Of a stretch of 64,000 nucleotides of DNA, positions 32,350 through 40,697 are shown piece after piece. Every line of letters begins with the position of its first letter. Position 1 is the first letter of the stretch. Source of the stretch: Burkholderia diffusa (GTDB lineage: Bacteria; Pseudomonadota; Gammaproteobacteria; Burkholderiales; Burkholderiaceae); the NCBI RefSeq assembly GCF_902499115.1, contig NZ_CABVPN010000005.1, positions 1-64,000 on the forward strand, written 5' to 3'. The translations under genes and the position numbers were made by a program. The notes under the pieces are model-generated. The model was not told the origin of the DNA, ran no database searches, and saw only the letters and a list, made by a program, of their open reading frames with translations.

Positions 32350-33966
32350 ATGCGCAAGACCGTCGCCATCGGCTTTCTCGGCACCGTGCTCGACCAGGGC
32401 GGCCGTGCGCCGCGCCGCTACCGCAAGTGGCGGCCGACGGTGTCGCTCTGCATGCAGCCGGACTTCGCGATCGACCGGCTCGAGTTGCTGCATCCGCCTG
32501 GCTACGCGCGCCTCGCCAATCAGGTGCGCGACGATCTTGCGAACCTGTCGCCGCATACCGAGGTGCGGCTCACGCCGGTCACGATCCACGACCCGTGGGA
32601 TTTCGAGGAGGTCTACGCGACGCTGCACGACTTTGCGCGCGCCTATCCGTTCGACCTCGACCGCGAGGACTACCTGGTCCACATCACGACCGGCACGCAC
32701 GTCGCGCAGATCTGCTGGTTCCTGCTGGCGGAGGCGCGCTACCTGCCCGCGCGCCTCGTGCAGACGGGGCCGCCGAAGCAGACCGACGAGGGGCCGAGCG
32801 GGCCGGGCACGGTGTCGGTGATCGATCTCGACCTGTCGCGCTACAACCGCATCGCACAGCGCTTCACGCGCGAGCGCGACGAGACGGTGTCGTTCCTGAA
32901 AGCGGGCATCGCGACGCGCAACGCGCGCTTCAACGAGTTGATCGAGCAACTGGAGCGCGTGGCCGTGCGCTCACGCGCGCCGATGCTGCTCGTCGGTCCG
33001 ACGGGTGCCGGCAAGTCGTTTCTCGCGAAACGCGTGTACGAACTGAAGCGCGGCCGCCATCGGCTCGCGGGGCCGTTCATCGAGATCAACTGCGCGACGC
33101 TGCGCGGCGACGCGGCGATGTCGACGCTGTTCGGTCACGTGAAGGGCGCGTTCACCGGCGCGCAGTCCGCACGTGCGGGCTTGCTGCGCGCGGCGGACGG
33201 CGGCCTGCTGTTTCTCGACGAAATCGGCGAACTCGGGCTCGACGAGCAGGCGATGCTGCTGAAGGCGATCGAGGAGAAGCGCTTCCTGCCGGTCGGCGCG
33301 GACGTCGAGGTGGCCAGCGATTTCGAGCTGATCGCCGGCACGCACCGCGATTTGCGGCAGATGGTGGCGGCCGGCACGTTCCGCGAGGATCTGTATGCGC
33401 GGATCAATCTGTGGACGTACGACTTGCCGGGGTTGGCGCAACGGCGCGAGGACATCGAGCCGAACCTCGAATTCGAGCTCGATCGCTTCGGCCGCGAGCA
33501 GGGCGAGCAGGTGCGGTTCAACGTGGAAGCGAAGCGGCGCTATCTCGCGTTCGCGGCATCGCCGCGCGCGGCATGGGCCGGCAACTTCCGCGAGTTGTCC
33601 GCATCGGTCACGCGGATGGCGACGCTCGCCGATGCGGGGCGGATTACCGAGACGATTGCCGAGCAGGAGGTCGAGCGACTGACGCGCACGTGGTCGCAGC
33701 CGGGCGGCGCAAGTGCGTCGGACGGATGCGTCGACGCGGTATTCGGCGCGCGTGCGGCGGAACTCGACCTGTTCGACCGCGCGCAGCTCGAACGCGTGCT
33801 CGACGTGTGCCGTGCATCGGCGAGCTTGTCGGAGGCCGGCCGCGCGCTGTTCGCGGTGTCGCGGCAGAACAAGAAGCAGCCGAACGACGCGGACCGGTTG
33901 CGCAAGTATCTGGCGCGGTTCGGGCTCGATTGGGACGGCGTGCGGGACGCGCTGGGCGCGAGGTAG
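32350..33966 (+). CDS. rtcR: RtcR, sigma-54-dependent activator of RNA repair
   Basis: 538 aa. Residues 1-180 are the RtcR sensor (CARF-like; His-Ile-Thr-Thr-Gly-Thr-His near 111-117). The AAA+ domain has Walker A GPTGAGKS (216-223), the sigma-54 contact loop GAFTGA (266-271), and Walker B Leu-Phe-Leu-Asp-Glu (287-291). A C-terminal Fis-like helix-turn-helix follows about 470-530. Published work on RtcR shows activation by tRNA fragments with 2',3'-cyclic ends. Divergent from its target operon. Confidence 0.95.
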   Translation: MRKTVAIGFLGTVLDQGGRAPRRYRKWRPTVSLCMQPDFAIDRLELLHPPGYARLANQVRDDLANLSPHTEVRLTPVTIHDPWDFEEVYATLHDFARAYPFDLDREDYLVHITTGTHVAQICWFLLAEARYLPARLVQTGPPKQTDEGPSGPGTVSVIDLDLSRYNRIAQRFTRERDETVSFLKAGIATRNARFNELIEQLERVAVRSRAPMLLVGPTGAGKSFLAKRVYELKRGRHRLAGPFIEINCATLRGDAAMSTLFGHVKGAFTGAQSARAGLLRAADGGLLFLDEIGELGLDEQAMLLKAIEEKRFLPVGADVEVASDFELIAGTHRDLRQMVAAGTFREDLYARINLWTYDLPGLAQRREDIEPNLEFELDRFGREQGEQVRFNVEAKRRYLAFAASPRAAWAGNFRELSASVTRMATLADAGRITETIAEQEVERLTRTWSQPGGASASDGCVDAVFGARAAELDLFDRAQLERVLDVCRASASLSEAGRALFAVSRQNKKQPNDADRLRKYLARFGLDWDGVRDALGAR

Positions 33967-34050
33967 TCAGGCGGGCGGCGCATTCAACCGCTCATCCGCG
34001 GCAGGCCGTCGAGATCGCACGCGAGCCAGCCGGCCGCGCCGGCGCGCGCG

Positions 34051-34677
34051 TCAGCGCTGCTGGACCGCGACGCGCAGCCCGAGCGCGATGAAGATCGAGC
34101 CGATGATCTTCCCCTGCCAGCGCGTGAGCCACGCAAGCCGCTTCACGAGGCGACCGAGCGGGCGGATCGAACACGCGATCAGCGTCGTGTAGAGCGAGCT
34201 GAGCACGACGAAGATCAGCCCGAGCACCGCGAACTGCACGAACGTCGAGCCGCGTTCCGGATGCACGAACTGCGGCATGAACGCGAGGAAGAACAGCGCA
34301 GTCTTCGGGTTCAGGACTTCGGCGGGAATCGCCTGCAGGTACGCCTTCAGCGGCGTGACGGGCGACACCTTCGGCAGCGACGGATCGGACGGCCTGTCGA
34401 GCAGCGCGCGCACGCCGAGGTAGATCAGGTACGCGGCGCCGACCAGCTTCACGACGTTGAACGCGAGCGCCGACGTCATCAGCAGCGCCGACAGCCCGAC
34501 GGCCGCGAACAGCGTATGCACGAAGTCGCCGCTCGCGACGCCGAGCCCGGTCAGGATGCCGGTCTTGCGGCCGCCCTGCACGGTGCGGCTCAGCACGAGC
34601 AGCACGGCGGGGCCGGGAATCAGGAACAGACCCAGTACGACGGCGGTGAAGGTGGTCAGCGTGGTCAGGTCGAACAT
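34051..34677 (-). CDS. LysE/RhtB family amino acid exporter
   Basis: 208 aa, six hydrophobic segments. Family motif Leu-Ile-Pro-Gly-Pro-Ala-Val near residues 19-25 and Gly-Leu-Gly-Val-Ala-Ser-Gly-Asp; Asn-Pro-Lys-Thr-Ala in the middle. ATG 34677 has GCAGGAG upstream; a longer frame adds an Arg-rich tail. Inner membrane efflux of an amino acid or derivative, substrate unknown. Convergent with rtcR, 84 nt apart. Confidence 0.88.
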   Translation of the reverse strand: MFDLTTLTTFTAVVLGLFLIPGPAVLLVLSRTVQGGRKTGILTGLGVASGDFVHTLFAAVGLSALLMTSALAFNVVKLVGAAYLIYLGVRALLDRPSDPSLPKVSPVTPLKAYLQAIPAEVLNPKTALFFLAFMPQFVHPERGSTFVQFAVLGLIFVVLSSLYTTLIACSIRPLGRLVKRLAWLTRWQGKIIGSIFIALGLRVAVQQR

Positions 34678-34805
34678 GGCGGCTCCTGCAAGGTTGGCGC
34701 AGCGGCGAGGGATGATGCGGCGGCGCAAATTTCCCGATCATTCAGTGGTCGATTCGCCAGAATATCAGCGTTTCCGGCACCCATGCCCGCTCCGCCCGCC
34801 GCCCG

Positions 34806-35714
34806 TCACCCGCCAAGCTCCTCCGCCAGAAAATCCACAAAGGCCCGTATCCGCGCGGACATCTGATGCCGCTGCGCATACACCGCATAGATATCCGCGC
34901 TCGGGGTCTCGTAGTCCGGCAGCACGACGACGAGACGCCCGTCGGCCAGATAGTCGCGGATATCCCACTCGGCGCGCATCAGGATCCCGTGCCCGTCGAG
35001 CGCCCACTTCACCGCGATCTCGCCGTCGTTCGTCGTCAGGTTGCCGTTGATCCGCACGGCTTCCGTGTTGCGCGCCGCGCCGCGTCCGCTCGTCAGCCGC
35101 CAGACCCCGTAGCCTTCGTCGCCCTGCCGGATGCCGATGCAGTTGTGCCGCGTCAGCTCGTGCGGCGTGCCCGGTGTCCCGTGTCGCGCGATGTACGCGG
35201 GCGCCGCGCACAGCAGCCGCCGGTTCGGCGCGAGCCGCCGCGCGACGACGCGCGTATCGGGCGGCTCGCCGAACCGGATGCACACGTCGAACGCGTCGTC
35301 GGTGAGCGGCGGCGGCATCACCGACAACTGCAGCTGCACCGACACCTCCGGATAGCGCGCGACGAAGCGCGAGATCGCCGGGCCGACGTGGCTGCGTCCG
35401 AAGCCGAGCGTCGCGTTCACGCGCAGCAGCCCCTTCGGCCGCTGCTTCGCGCTGCCGAGCAGTTCGCCCAGCTCGTCCATCTGATCGAGGATCCGGCGCG
35501 CGTAGTCGAGATACACGTCGCCCTCGGGGGTCAGCATCATGCGCCGCGTCGTGCGGTTGACGAGCGTCACGCCCGCGCGCCGTTCCATCTGCGTGAGCCG
35601 CTTGCTGACGGCGGCCGCCGTCAATCCGAGTTCGCGCGCGGCCGCGCTCAGGCTGCCCGACGCGGCCAGCGTCGAGAAGAAGGCGAGATCGGCCGGCTGG
35701 ACGGTATCCGTCAT
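34806..35714 (-). CDS. LysR family regulator (DmlR-like)
   Basis: 302 aa. N-terminal winged helix 8-65 (Gly-Ser-Leu-Ser-Ala-Ala-Ala-Arg), hinge, then effector domain starting Gly-Leu-Leu-Arg-Val-Asn-Ala-Thr. Close in style to DmlR, which controls the D-malate dehydrogenase gene. Divergent from the tartrate/D-malate dehydrogenase gene with a textbook LysR box between. Likely activator responding to a C4 hydroxy acid. Confidence 0.88.
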   Translation of the reverse strand: MTDTVQPADLAFFSTLAASGSLSAAARELGLTAAAVSKRLTQMERRAGVTLVNRTTRRMMLTPEGDVYLDYARRILDQMDELGELLGSAKQRPKGLLRVNATLGFGRSHVGPAISRFVARYPEVSVQLQLSVMPPPLTDDAFDVCIRFGEPPDTRVVARRLAPNRRLLCAAPAYIARHGTPGTPHELTRHNCIGIRQGDEGYGVWRLTSGRGAARNTEAVRINGNLTTNDGEIAVKWALDGHGILMRAEWDIRDYLADGRLVVVLPDYETPSADIYAVYAQRHQMSARIRAFVDFLAEELGG

Positions 35715-35767
35715 GACGGGATTCGTGAATTGAAGTTAAAGATGCTTTGAGTCTAGCACCGGTTCCC

Positions 35768-35790
35768 GCACTTCCAGTTGGGTAAAGTGC
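35768..35790. promoter_or_regulatory. LysR box before the tartrate/D-malate dehydrogenase gene
   Basis: Perfect palindrome GCACTT-N11-AAGTGC, which contains the T-N11-A core of LysR-type binding sites. It lies 31 bp before the dehydrogenase ATG and 53 bp before the regulator start. Confidence 0.75.
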
Positions 35791-35821
35791 GTTCAAGCTC
35801 ACGATCAATCGAGGATGTGGC

Positions 35822-36904
35822 ATGAAGACCTACCGTATCGCGACCATTCCCGGCGACGGCATCGGCAAGGAAGTGGTGCCGGCCGGCAAGCAGGTGCTGG
35901 AAGCGCTGGCTCGCGGCAGCGACCGCTTTGCGTTCGAGTTCGAGGATTTCGACTGGGGCGCCGATTACTACCGCCGGCACGGCGTGATGATGCCGGCCGA
36001 CGGCCTCGATGCGCTGCGCGGCAAGGACGCGATCCTGTTCGGCTCGGCGGGCGATCCCGACGTGCCCGATCACGTGACGCTGTGGGGCCTGCGCCTGAAG
36101 ATCTGCCAGGGCTTCGACCAGTACGCGAACGTGCGCCCGACGCGCATCCTGCCCGGCATCGATGCGCCGCTGAAGCGCTGCGGGCCGGACGACCTGAACT
36201 GGGTGATCGTGCGCGAGAACTCGGAGGGCGAATACGCGGGCGTTGGCGGCCGCGTGCATCAGGGGCATCCGATCGAGGCCGCGACCGACGTGTCGATCCT
36301 CACGCGTGCCGGCGTCGAACGCATCATGCGCTTCGCATTCCGGCTTGCGCAGTCGCGTCCGCGCAAGCTGCTGACCGTCATCACGAAGAGCAACGCGCAG
36401 CGTCATGCGATGGTGATGTGGGACGAGATCGCGAAGCAGGTCGCGCAGGAATTCCCCGACGTCACGTGGGACAAGGAACTCGTCGATGCCGCGACCGCGC
36501 GCATGGTGAACCGCCCGGCGTCGCTCGACACGATCGTCGCGACCAACCTGCACGCGGACATCCTCAGCGATCTCGCCGCCGCGCTGGCCGGGAGCCTCGG
36601 CATCGCGCCGACCGGCAACATCGATCCCGAGCGTCGCTATCCGTCGATGTTCGAGCCGATCCACGGCTCCGCGTTCGACATCATGGGCAAGGGCCTCGCG
36701 AATCCGGTCGGCACGTTCTGGTCGGTCGTGATGCTGCTCGAGCATCTCGGTGAAACGGAAGCCGCGGCGCGCGTGATGCAGGCGATCGAGGCGGTGACGG
36801 CCGATCCGTCGCTGCATACGCGCGATCTCGGCGGCAGCGCGACGACCGCGCAGGTGACGGCGGCCGTCTGCGAGCGCGTCGCGCACGCGGCGGTCGCAGC
36901 CTGA
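35822..36904 (+). CDS. Tartrate dehydrogenase / D-malate dehydrogenase family
   Basis: 360 aa, isocitrate/isopropylmalate dehydrogenase fold. Start Ile-Pro-Gly-Asp-Gly-Ile-Gly-Lys-Glu; substrate Arg residues in Tyr-Ala-Asn-Val-Arg-Pro and Val-Arg-Glu-Asn-Ser-Glu-Gly; metal Asp in Asn-Leu-His-Ala-Asp-Ile-Leu-Ser-Asp; Glu-Pro-Ile-His-Gly-Ser-Ala nucleotide loop. The Trp-Gly-Leu-Arg-Leu and Asn-Ser-Glu-Gly-Glu-Tyr-Ala-Gly pattern points to TtuC/DmlA rather than LeuB. NAD+ and Mn2+ dependent oxidative decarboxylation. An MFS transporter follows, so uptake plus catabolism. Confidence 0.9.
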   Translation: MKTYRIATIPGDGIGKEVVPAGKQVLEALARGSDRFAFEFEDFDWGADYYRRHGVMMPADGLDALRGKDAILFGSAGDPDVPDHVTLWGLRLKICQGFDQYANVRPTRILPGIDAPLKRCGPDDLNWVIVRENSEGEYAGVGGRVHQGHPIEAATDVSILTRAGVERIMRFAFRLAQSRPRKLLTVITKSNAQRHAMVMWDEIAKQVAQEFPDVTWDKELVDAATARMVNRPASLDTIVATNLHADILSDLAAALAGSLGIAPTGNIDPERRYPSMFEPIHGSAFDIMGKGLANPVGTFWSVVMLLEHLGETEAAARVMQAIEAVTADPSLHTRDLGGSATTAQVTAAVCERVAHAAVAA

Positions 36905-37099
36905 CGGCAGCACGGACTGCGCCGGCAGCGCGCGTGCGCAGCCGGCCGCCTTCCGTTCACCGCTCACCGGATTTTCCTGCCCGCGACTCGCGCATTCGAC
37001 GTGAGCCGGGCGCCGGCGCACACGATTCGTCGTGACGCCGGCAAGCACCCACGGGGCTCGTGCGGACAGCGCGCGGCCCGACCTCGAAGGAGGAGACAC

Positions 37100-38410
37100 A
37101 TGCAAGCGGATCTGGAAACCCGCGTCGCGCGGAAACTGATGTGGCGCATCATTCCGTTCGTGATGCTGCTTTACTTCGTCAGCTTTCTCGATCGCGTCAA
37201 CGTCGGCTTCGCGGCGATGACGATGAACAAGGCGATCGGCCTGTCGCCCACCGCGTTCGGACTCGGCGGCGGCCTGTTCTTCATCGGCTACTTTCTCTTC
37301 GAAGTGCCGAGCAACCTGATTCTCCATCGTGTCGGCGCCCGCATCTGGATCGCGCGCGTGATGATCACGTGGGGCATCGTGTCGGCGGTGTCCGCGTTCG
37401 CGGCCGGGCCGACGAGCTTCTACGTGCTGCGCTTCCTGCTCGGCGTTGCGGAAGCCGGTTTCTTTCCCGGCATCATCCTGTACCTGAGCCTGTGGTTTCC
37501 CGCGAAGCAGCGCGCAGTGGCCGCCGCGTGGTTCATGGCGGCCGCGCCGATCTCGACCGCGATCGGCTCGCCGCTGTCGGGCGCGATCATGCAGATGCCA
37601 CCGATGTTCGGCCTCGCCGACTGGCAGATGCTCTACATCGTCGAGGCGCTGCCCGCGGTCGCGCTCGGCTTCGTCGTGCTGAAGTGCCTGACCGATGCGC
37701 CGTCGAAGGCCGCGTGGCTGCAGCCGGACGAGCGCGACTGGCTGATCGCGAAGCTGAAGTCCGAGGCCGACGCGCGGCACACGCATGCCGGACACACGGC
37801 CGGCGCGTTGCAGGCGCTGCGCGACCCGCGCGTGCTGGCGCTCGCGCTGATCTACTTCGGCACGTCGGCGGGCCTCTATACGCTCGGCCTGTGGGCGCCG
37901 CTGATGGTCAAGCAGTTCGGCTTCACCGCGTTGCAGACGGGCTTGCTGACCGGCATCCCGAGCATTGCCGCGGTGGTCGCGATGATCGGATGGGCACGAC
38001 ATTCGGATCGCACCGGCGAGCGCACCTGGCACGTCGTGATTCCGTGCGTGCTTGCCTGTATCGGCTTCGTGTTCGCGGGTCAGGCGAACACCGCGCTCCT
38101 GACCGTGCTCGCGCTGGTCGTCGTCAACATCGGGATCAGCGCCGCGAAGGCGCCGCTGTGGGCGATGCCGAGCGCGTTCCTGTCAGGCGCCGGCGCGGCC
38201 GCGGGGATCGCGATGATCAACTCGATCGGCAACCTCGGCGGGTTCGTCGGGCCATTCGCGATCGGCTGGCTCAAGCAGTTGACGGGCGGGTATGCGGCCG
38301 GGCTGTACCTGGTGGCGGGCACGCTCGCGGTGTCGGCGGTCGTCACGCTGCTGCTGAGTCGCAAGGGGGCGCGCGAGCAGGTTGTGTCGGGGGTGCGGCA
38401 GCATCATTGA
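37100..38410 (+). CDS. MFS transporter, anion:cation symporter (tartrate-type)
   Basis: 436 aa, 12 transmembrane helices. The ACS-family mark Phe-Leu-Asp-Arg-Val-Asn-Val-Gly-Phe-Ala in the TM1-2 loop and Gly-Tyr-Phe-Leu-Phe-Glu-Val-Pro-Ser-Asn in TM2. AAGGAGGAG precedes ATG 37100; the longer upstream frame is Arg-rich. It lies 195 nt after the dehydrogenase gene, likely the same regulon, and may be the tartrate or related dicarboxylate importer (TtuB-like). Confidence 0.88.
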   Translation: MQADLETRVARKLMWRIIPFVMLLYFVSFLDRVNVGFAAMTMNKAIGLSPTAFGLGGGLFFIGYFLFEVPSNLILHRVGARIWIARVMITWGIVSAVSAFAAGPTSFYVLRFLLGVAEAGFFPGIILYLSLWFPAKQRAVAAAWFMAAAPISTAIGSPLSGAIMQMPPMFGLADWQMLYIVEALPAVALGFVVLKCLTDAPSKAAWLQPDERDWLIAKLKSEADARHTHAGHTAGALQALRDPRVLALALIYFGTSAGLYTLGLWAPLMVKQFGFTALQTGLLTGIPSIAAVVAMIGWARHSDRTGERTWHVVIPCVLACIGFVFAGQANTALLTVLALVVVNIGISAAKAPLWAMPSAFLSGAGAAAGIAMINSIGNLGGFVGPFAIGWLKQLTGGYAAGLYLVAGTLAVSAVVTLLLSRKGAREQVVSGVRQHH

Positions 38411-38519
38411 GCGCGCGCATGCGAGCCGCGGCGAGTGCGCGAAAGCCGTGCGGCCGCTGATACACTCGGGCACACGGGCCGGCATTCACGCCGCGCCCGA
38501 TATGGAGACGACGAGCCGC

Positions 38520-38885
38520 ATGGAACCCATCACCGACGCATTCGCGCGGCACTTCGCGCAGGAATGGATCGACGCATGGAACGCGCACGATCTCGACCGC
38601 ATCCTGTCGCACTACGATGACGCCTTCGTCATGCATTCGCCGATGATCGTGCGGATCGCGGGCGAGCCGAGCGGATGCCTGCATGGCAAGGCGGCGGTGC
38701 GCGCGTACTGGGCGAAGGCGCTGCAACTCATTCCGGACCTGCGTTTCGAGTTCATTGCGGTGCTGGCGGGCGTAGACAGCGTCGCCATTCACTATCGCGG
38801 CGCAAACGGACGCGGCGCGGTCGAGGTGTTCCGCTTCGGAGCCGGCAATCGCGTGAACGAGGCATTCGCCCACTACGCGGCGTGA
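38520..38885 (+). CDS. SnoaL-like / NTF2-fold protein
   Basis: 121 aa. Pattern of a small NTF2-like cone: Phe-Ala-Gln-Glu-Trp-Ile-Asp-Ala-Trp-Asn-Ala-His-Asp, His-Tyr-Asp-Asp-Ala-Phe, Gly-Lys-Ala-Ala-Val-Arg-Ala-Tyr-Trp. Often annotated as a nuclear transport factor 2 family or polyketide-cyclase-like protein; no catalytic assignment is safe. ATG 38520 is preferred; ATG 38502 in frame is an alternative (a GGAG lies between them). Confidence 0.75.
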   Translation: MEPITDAFARHFAQEWIDAWNAHDLDRILSHYDDAFVMHSPMIVRIAGEPSGCLHGKAAVRAYWAKALQLIPDLRFEFIAVLAGVDSVAIHYRGANGRGAVEVFRFGAGNRVNEAFAHYAA

Positions 38886-38921
38886 GGCGGTGGTCGCGAA
38901 TCGTTCGCCGGGGCGTTGCCG

Positions 38922-39434
38922 CTATGCGTGCGACGCGCGGACGCGTTGCGCAATTTCTCGCGCGCATGCATCTACCGATGCCTTCGACGTATCGATCACG
39001 CAATCGCTGAATGCGCGCGCCGCATACCCTTCCCGATACATCTCGGCGATACGTTGCCGCTCCCATTCCGTCAGCACCCGCGTGCCGCGATCCGACGCCG
39101 CGATCGCCTCGGGCGGCGCGAGCGTGACGACGATCAACCGTGCATCACGCGCATCGCAGGCCGCGCGCAGCCGTGCGAATTCGGCTTCGCCGATCGGATA
39201 GGCGATCACCAGATGACGTTCTCCGGCCTGCGCGATCTGCGTGACGAGGCGCTCCAGCGCGATCGCCCACTGCACGTCGAACGGTGCGTCTTCGGGGGCA
39301 GCGTGATCGTCGCCGTCGATGAAGCGCGCATCCGGCAGCACGCGGGCGAGCGCGCGACCGATCGTCGTCTTCCCGCTGTTGATCGGGCCGTTCAGGTGAA
39401 TGACGGTGAGAGGCGGGTTTGCTGGAGGAATCAT
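38922..39434 (-). CDS. P-loop nucleotide kinase-like protein
   Basis: 170 aa. Walker A Gly-Pro-Ile-Asn-Ser-Gly-Lys-Thr-Thr near residues 16-24, Asp-Gly-Asp-Asp-His (substrate side) and an Arg-rich lid around 120-140, as in shikimate/gluconate kinase-type small kinases. ATG 39434 is chosen; ATG 39476 would add 14 residues. Neither has a good ribosome site. Substrate unknown. Confidence 0.72.
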   Translation of the reverse strand: MIPPANPPLTVIHLNGPINSGKTTIGRALARVLPDARFIDGDDHAAPEDAPFDVQWAIALERLVTQIAQAGERHLVIAYPIGEAEFARLRAACDARDARLIVVTLAPPEAIAASDRGTRVLTEWERQRIAEMYREGYAARAFSDCVIDTSKASVDACAREIAQRVRASHA

Positions 39435-39759
39435 GAAGGCGTGCTGGATCGGAACGCCTGCATTGTGCCTCGACATGCAATCTGTTTGTAATGCCGAAGC
39501 GATTAGAAAAATTATTCGACGAAGCGCCCTAAAGAAACCTTGACCCCCGCCGTTACCCTTTCTCGGTAGCTCACCAAAGTATCACTCGAGCCGCACGACA
39601 ATTGCCGGGCGGCGCTGCGCGCGTCCGATTACAGCTTCGACGCCTACGGTCAGGTCATCAAACAACAAGCATACGGCCGACTCGCGCGCAGCACCTTCAC
39701 GCGCCACGTGCGACGGCTCGGCGAAAACGTTCCGTCAACAACAAAAAGCCACTCACTGC
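39435..39759. other. Intergenic region before the 268-aa lipoprotein
   Basis: No supported gene. The stretch 39610-39730 stays open in one rightward frame and reads like protein (Ser-Asp-Tyr-Ser-Phe-Asp-Ala-Tyr-Gly-Gln), but it has no start and runs into the leader of the next gene, so it may be a remnant. AT-rich sequence at 39490-39590 could hold the promoters. Confidence 0.35.
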
Positions 39760-40566
39760 ATGAAGAACTCATCCAAAGCCACCCTGTTCGGTTGCGGCCT
39801 GCTCGTGACGCTGCTGTCCGGCTGCGTCACGTTGCCGAACACCGACATGAAGCCCGAAGCACGTCAGAAGCTGCATTCGATCGCGATCCTCGAAGTCAAC
39901 GAGCCGAAGCGTGTCGCGGTCGTCAATATCGGCGGCGCGGCGGGCGGGTTCGGCCTGATCGGCGCGCTCGCGCAAAGCGCCGTCAACGCGAGCCATACGA
40001 GCACCTATACGGATCACGTGGCGGCCGGCAAGATCGTGTTCGCGCCGGACATCGTGGACGGCGTCACGGGCCGCCTTACCAGCAACGGCTATCAGGTCGT
40101 GAAGCTGGACGGTCAGAAAGCGAAGCTCGCCGACGACGGCAAGTCGGACGACTACTCCGCGATCCAGACCGACGCGGATGCCATCATGAACGTATGGTTC
40201 ACGTCGTTCGGCTATATCTCGCCGCCCAACCAGCCCGATTACATTCCGTGGGTGGTCGTCCGCGCGCGCATTCTCGACGCGAAGACGAAGCAGGACATCT
40301 ATTTCAAGACGTTCGCGTGCGGCTACGACATCAAGTCGAACAGCGTCCACATCGACAGCGATTTCGCCTATACGTACGGCAGCTTCAGCGATCTCGAGAA
40401 GAATTTCGACAAGTCGGTGGAAGGGATCAAGTCGTGCGAGAAGTCGGTCGCGGATACGATCGGTCAGGATCTGGCACGCACGCCGGCGGCTGCGGCTGCG
40501 GCTGCGACGACGACTGCGGTTGCGACGACTGCGACTGCGACCGGGACGGCCACGGCATCGAAATGA
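39760..40566 (+). CDS. Lipoprotein of unknown function
   Basis: 268 aa. Signal peptide with lipobox Leu-Leu-Ser-Gly-Cys22, then a mature alpha/beta-looking domain (Ile-Ala-Ile-Leu-Glu-Val-Asn-Glu-Pro, Tyr-Gln-Val-Val-Lys-Leu) of about 215 residues with a Cys pair (about 187 and 227). The last 30 residues are almost only Ala and Thr, encoded by GCGGCT-like repeats. Tail could be a disordered extension. No family recognised. Ends about 130 nt before the convergent argG. Confidence 0.78.
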   Translation: MKNSSKATLFGCGLLVTLLSGCVTLPNTDMKPEARQKLHSIAILEVNEPKRVAVVNIGGAAGGFGLIGALAQSAVNASHTSTYTDHVAAGKIVFAPDIVDGVTGRLTSNGYQVVKLDGQKAKLADDGKSDDYSAIQTDADAIMNVWFTSFGYISPPNQPDYIPWVVVRARILDAKTKQDIYFKTFACGYDIKSNSVHIDSDFAYTYGSFSDLEKNFDKSVEGIKSCEKSVADTIGQDLARTPAAAAAAATTTAVATTATATGTATASK

Positions 40567-40648
40567 TCCTGATGCGACTGCAGGATCGTCGTGACGCGCG
40601 TTCCGAATCCGGCAGTGCTTGAAGAAAGGCGGGAGGGGAGTGCTGCAT

Positions 40649-40680
40649 GCGGCCGGGCGGTTCTTACGCCGCCCGGCCGC
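40649..40680. terminator. Strong hairpin between convergent genes
   Basis: Perfect 12-bp stem GCGGCCGGGCGG / CCGCCCGGCCGC with an 8-nt loop, between the lipoprotein and argG stops. No T-run on either side, so a factor-assisted or bidirectional 3'-end structure. Confidence 0.6.
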
Positions 40681-40697
40681 TCGCGAAAACGGCTTGC

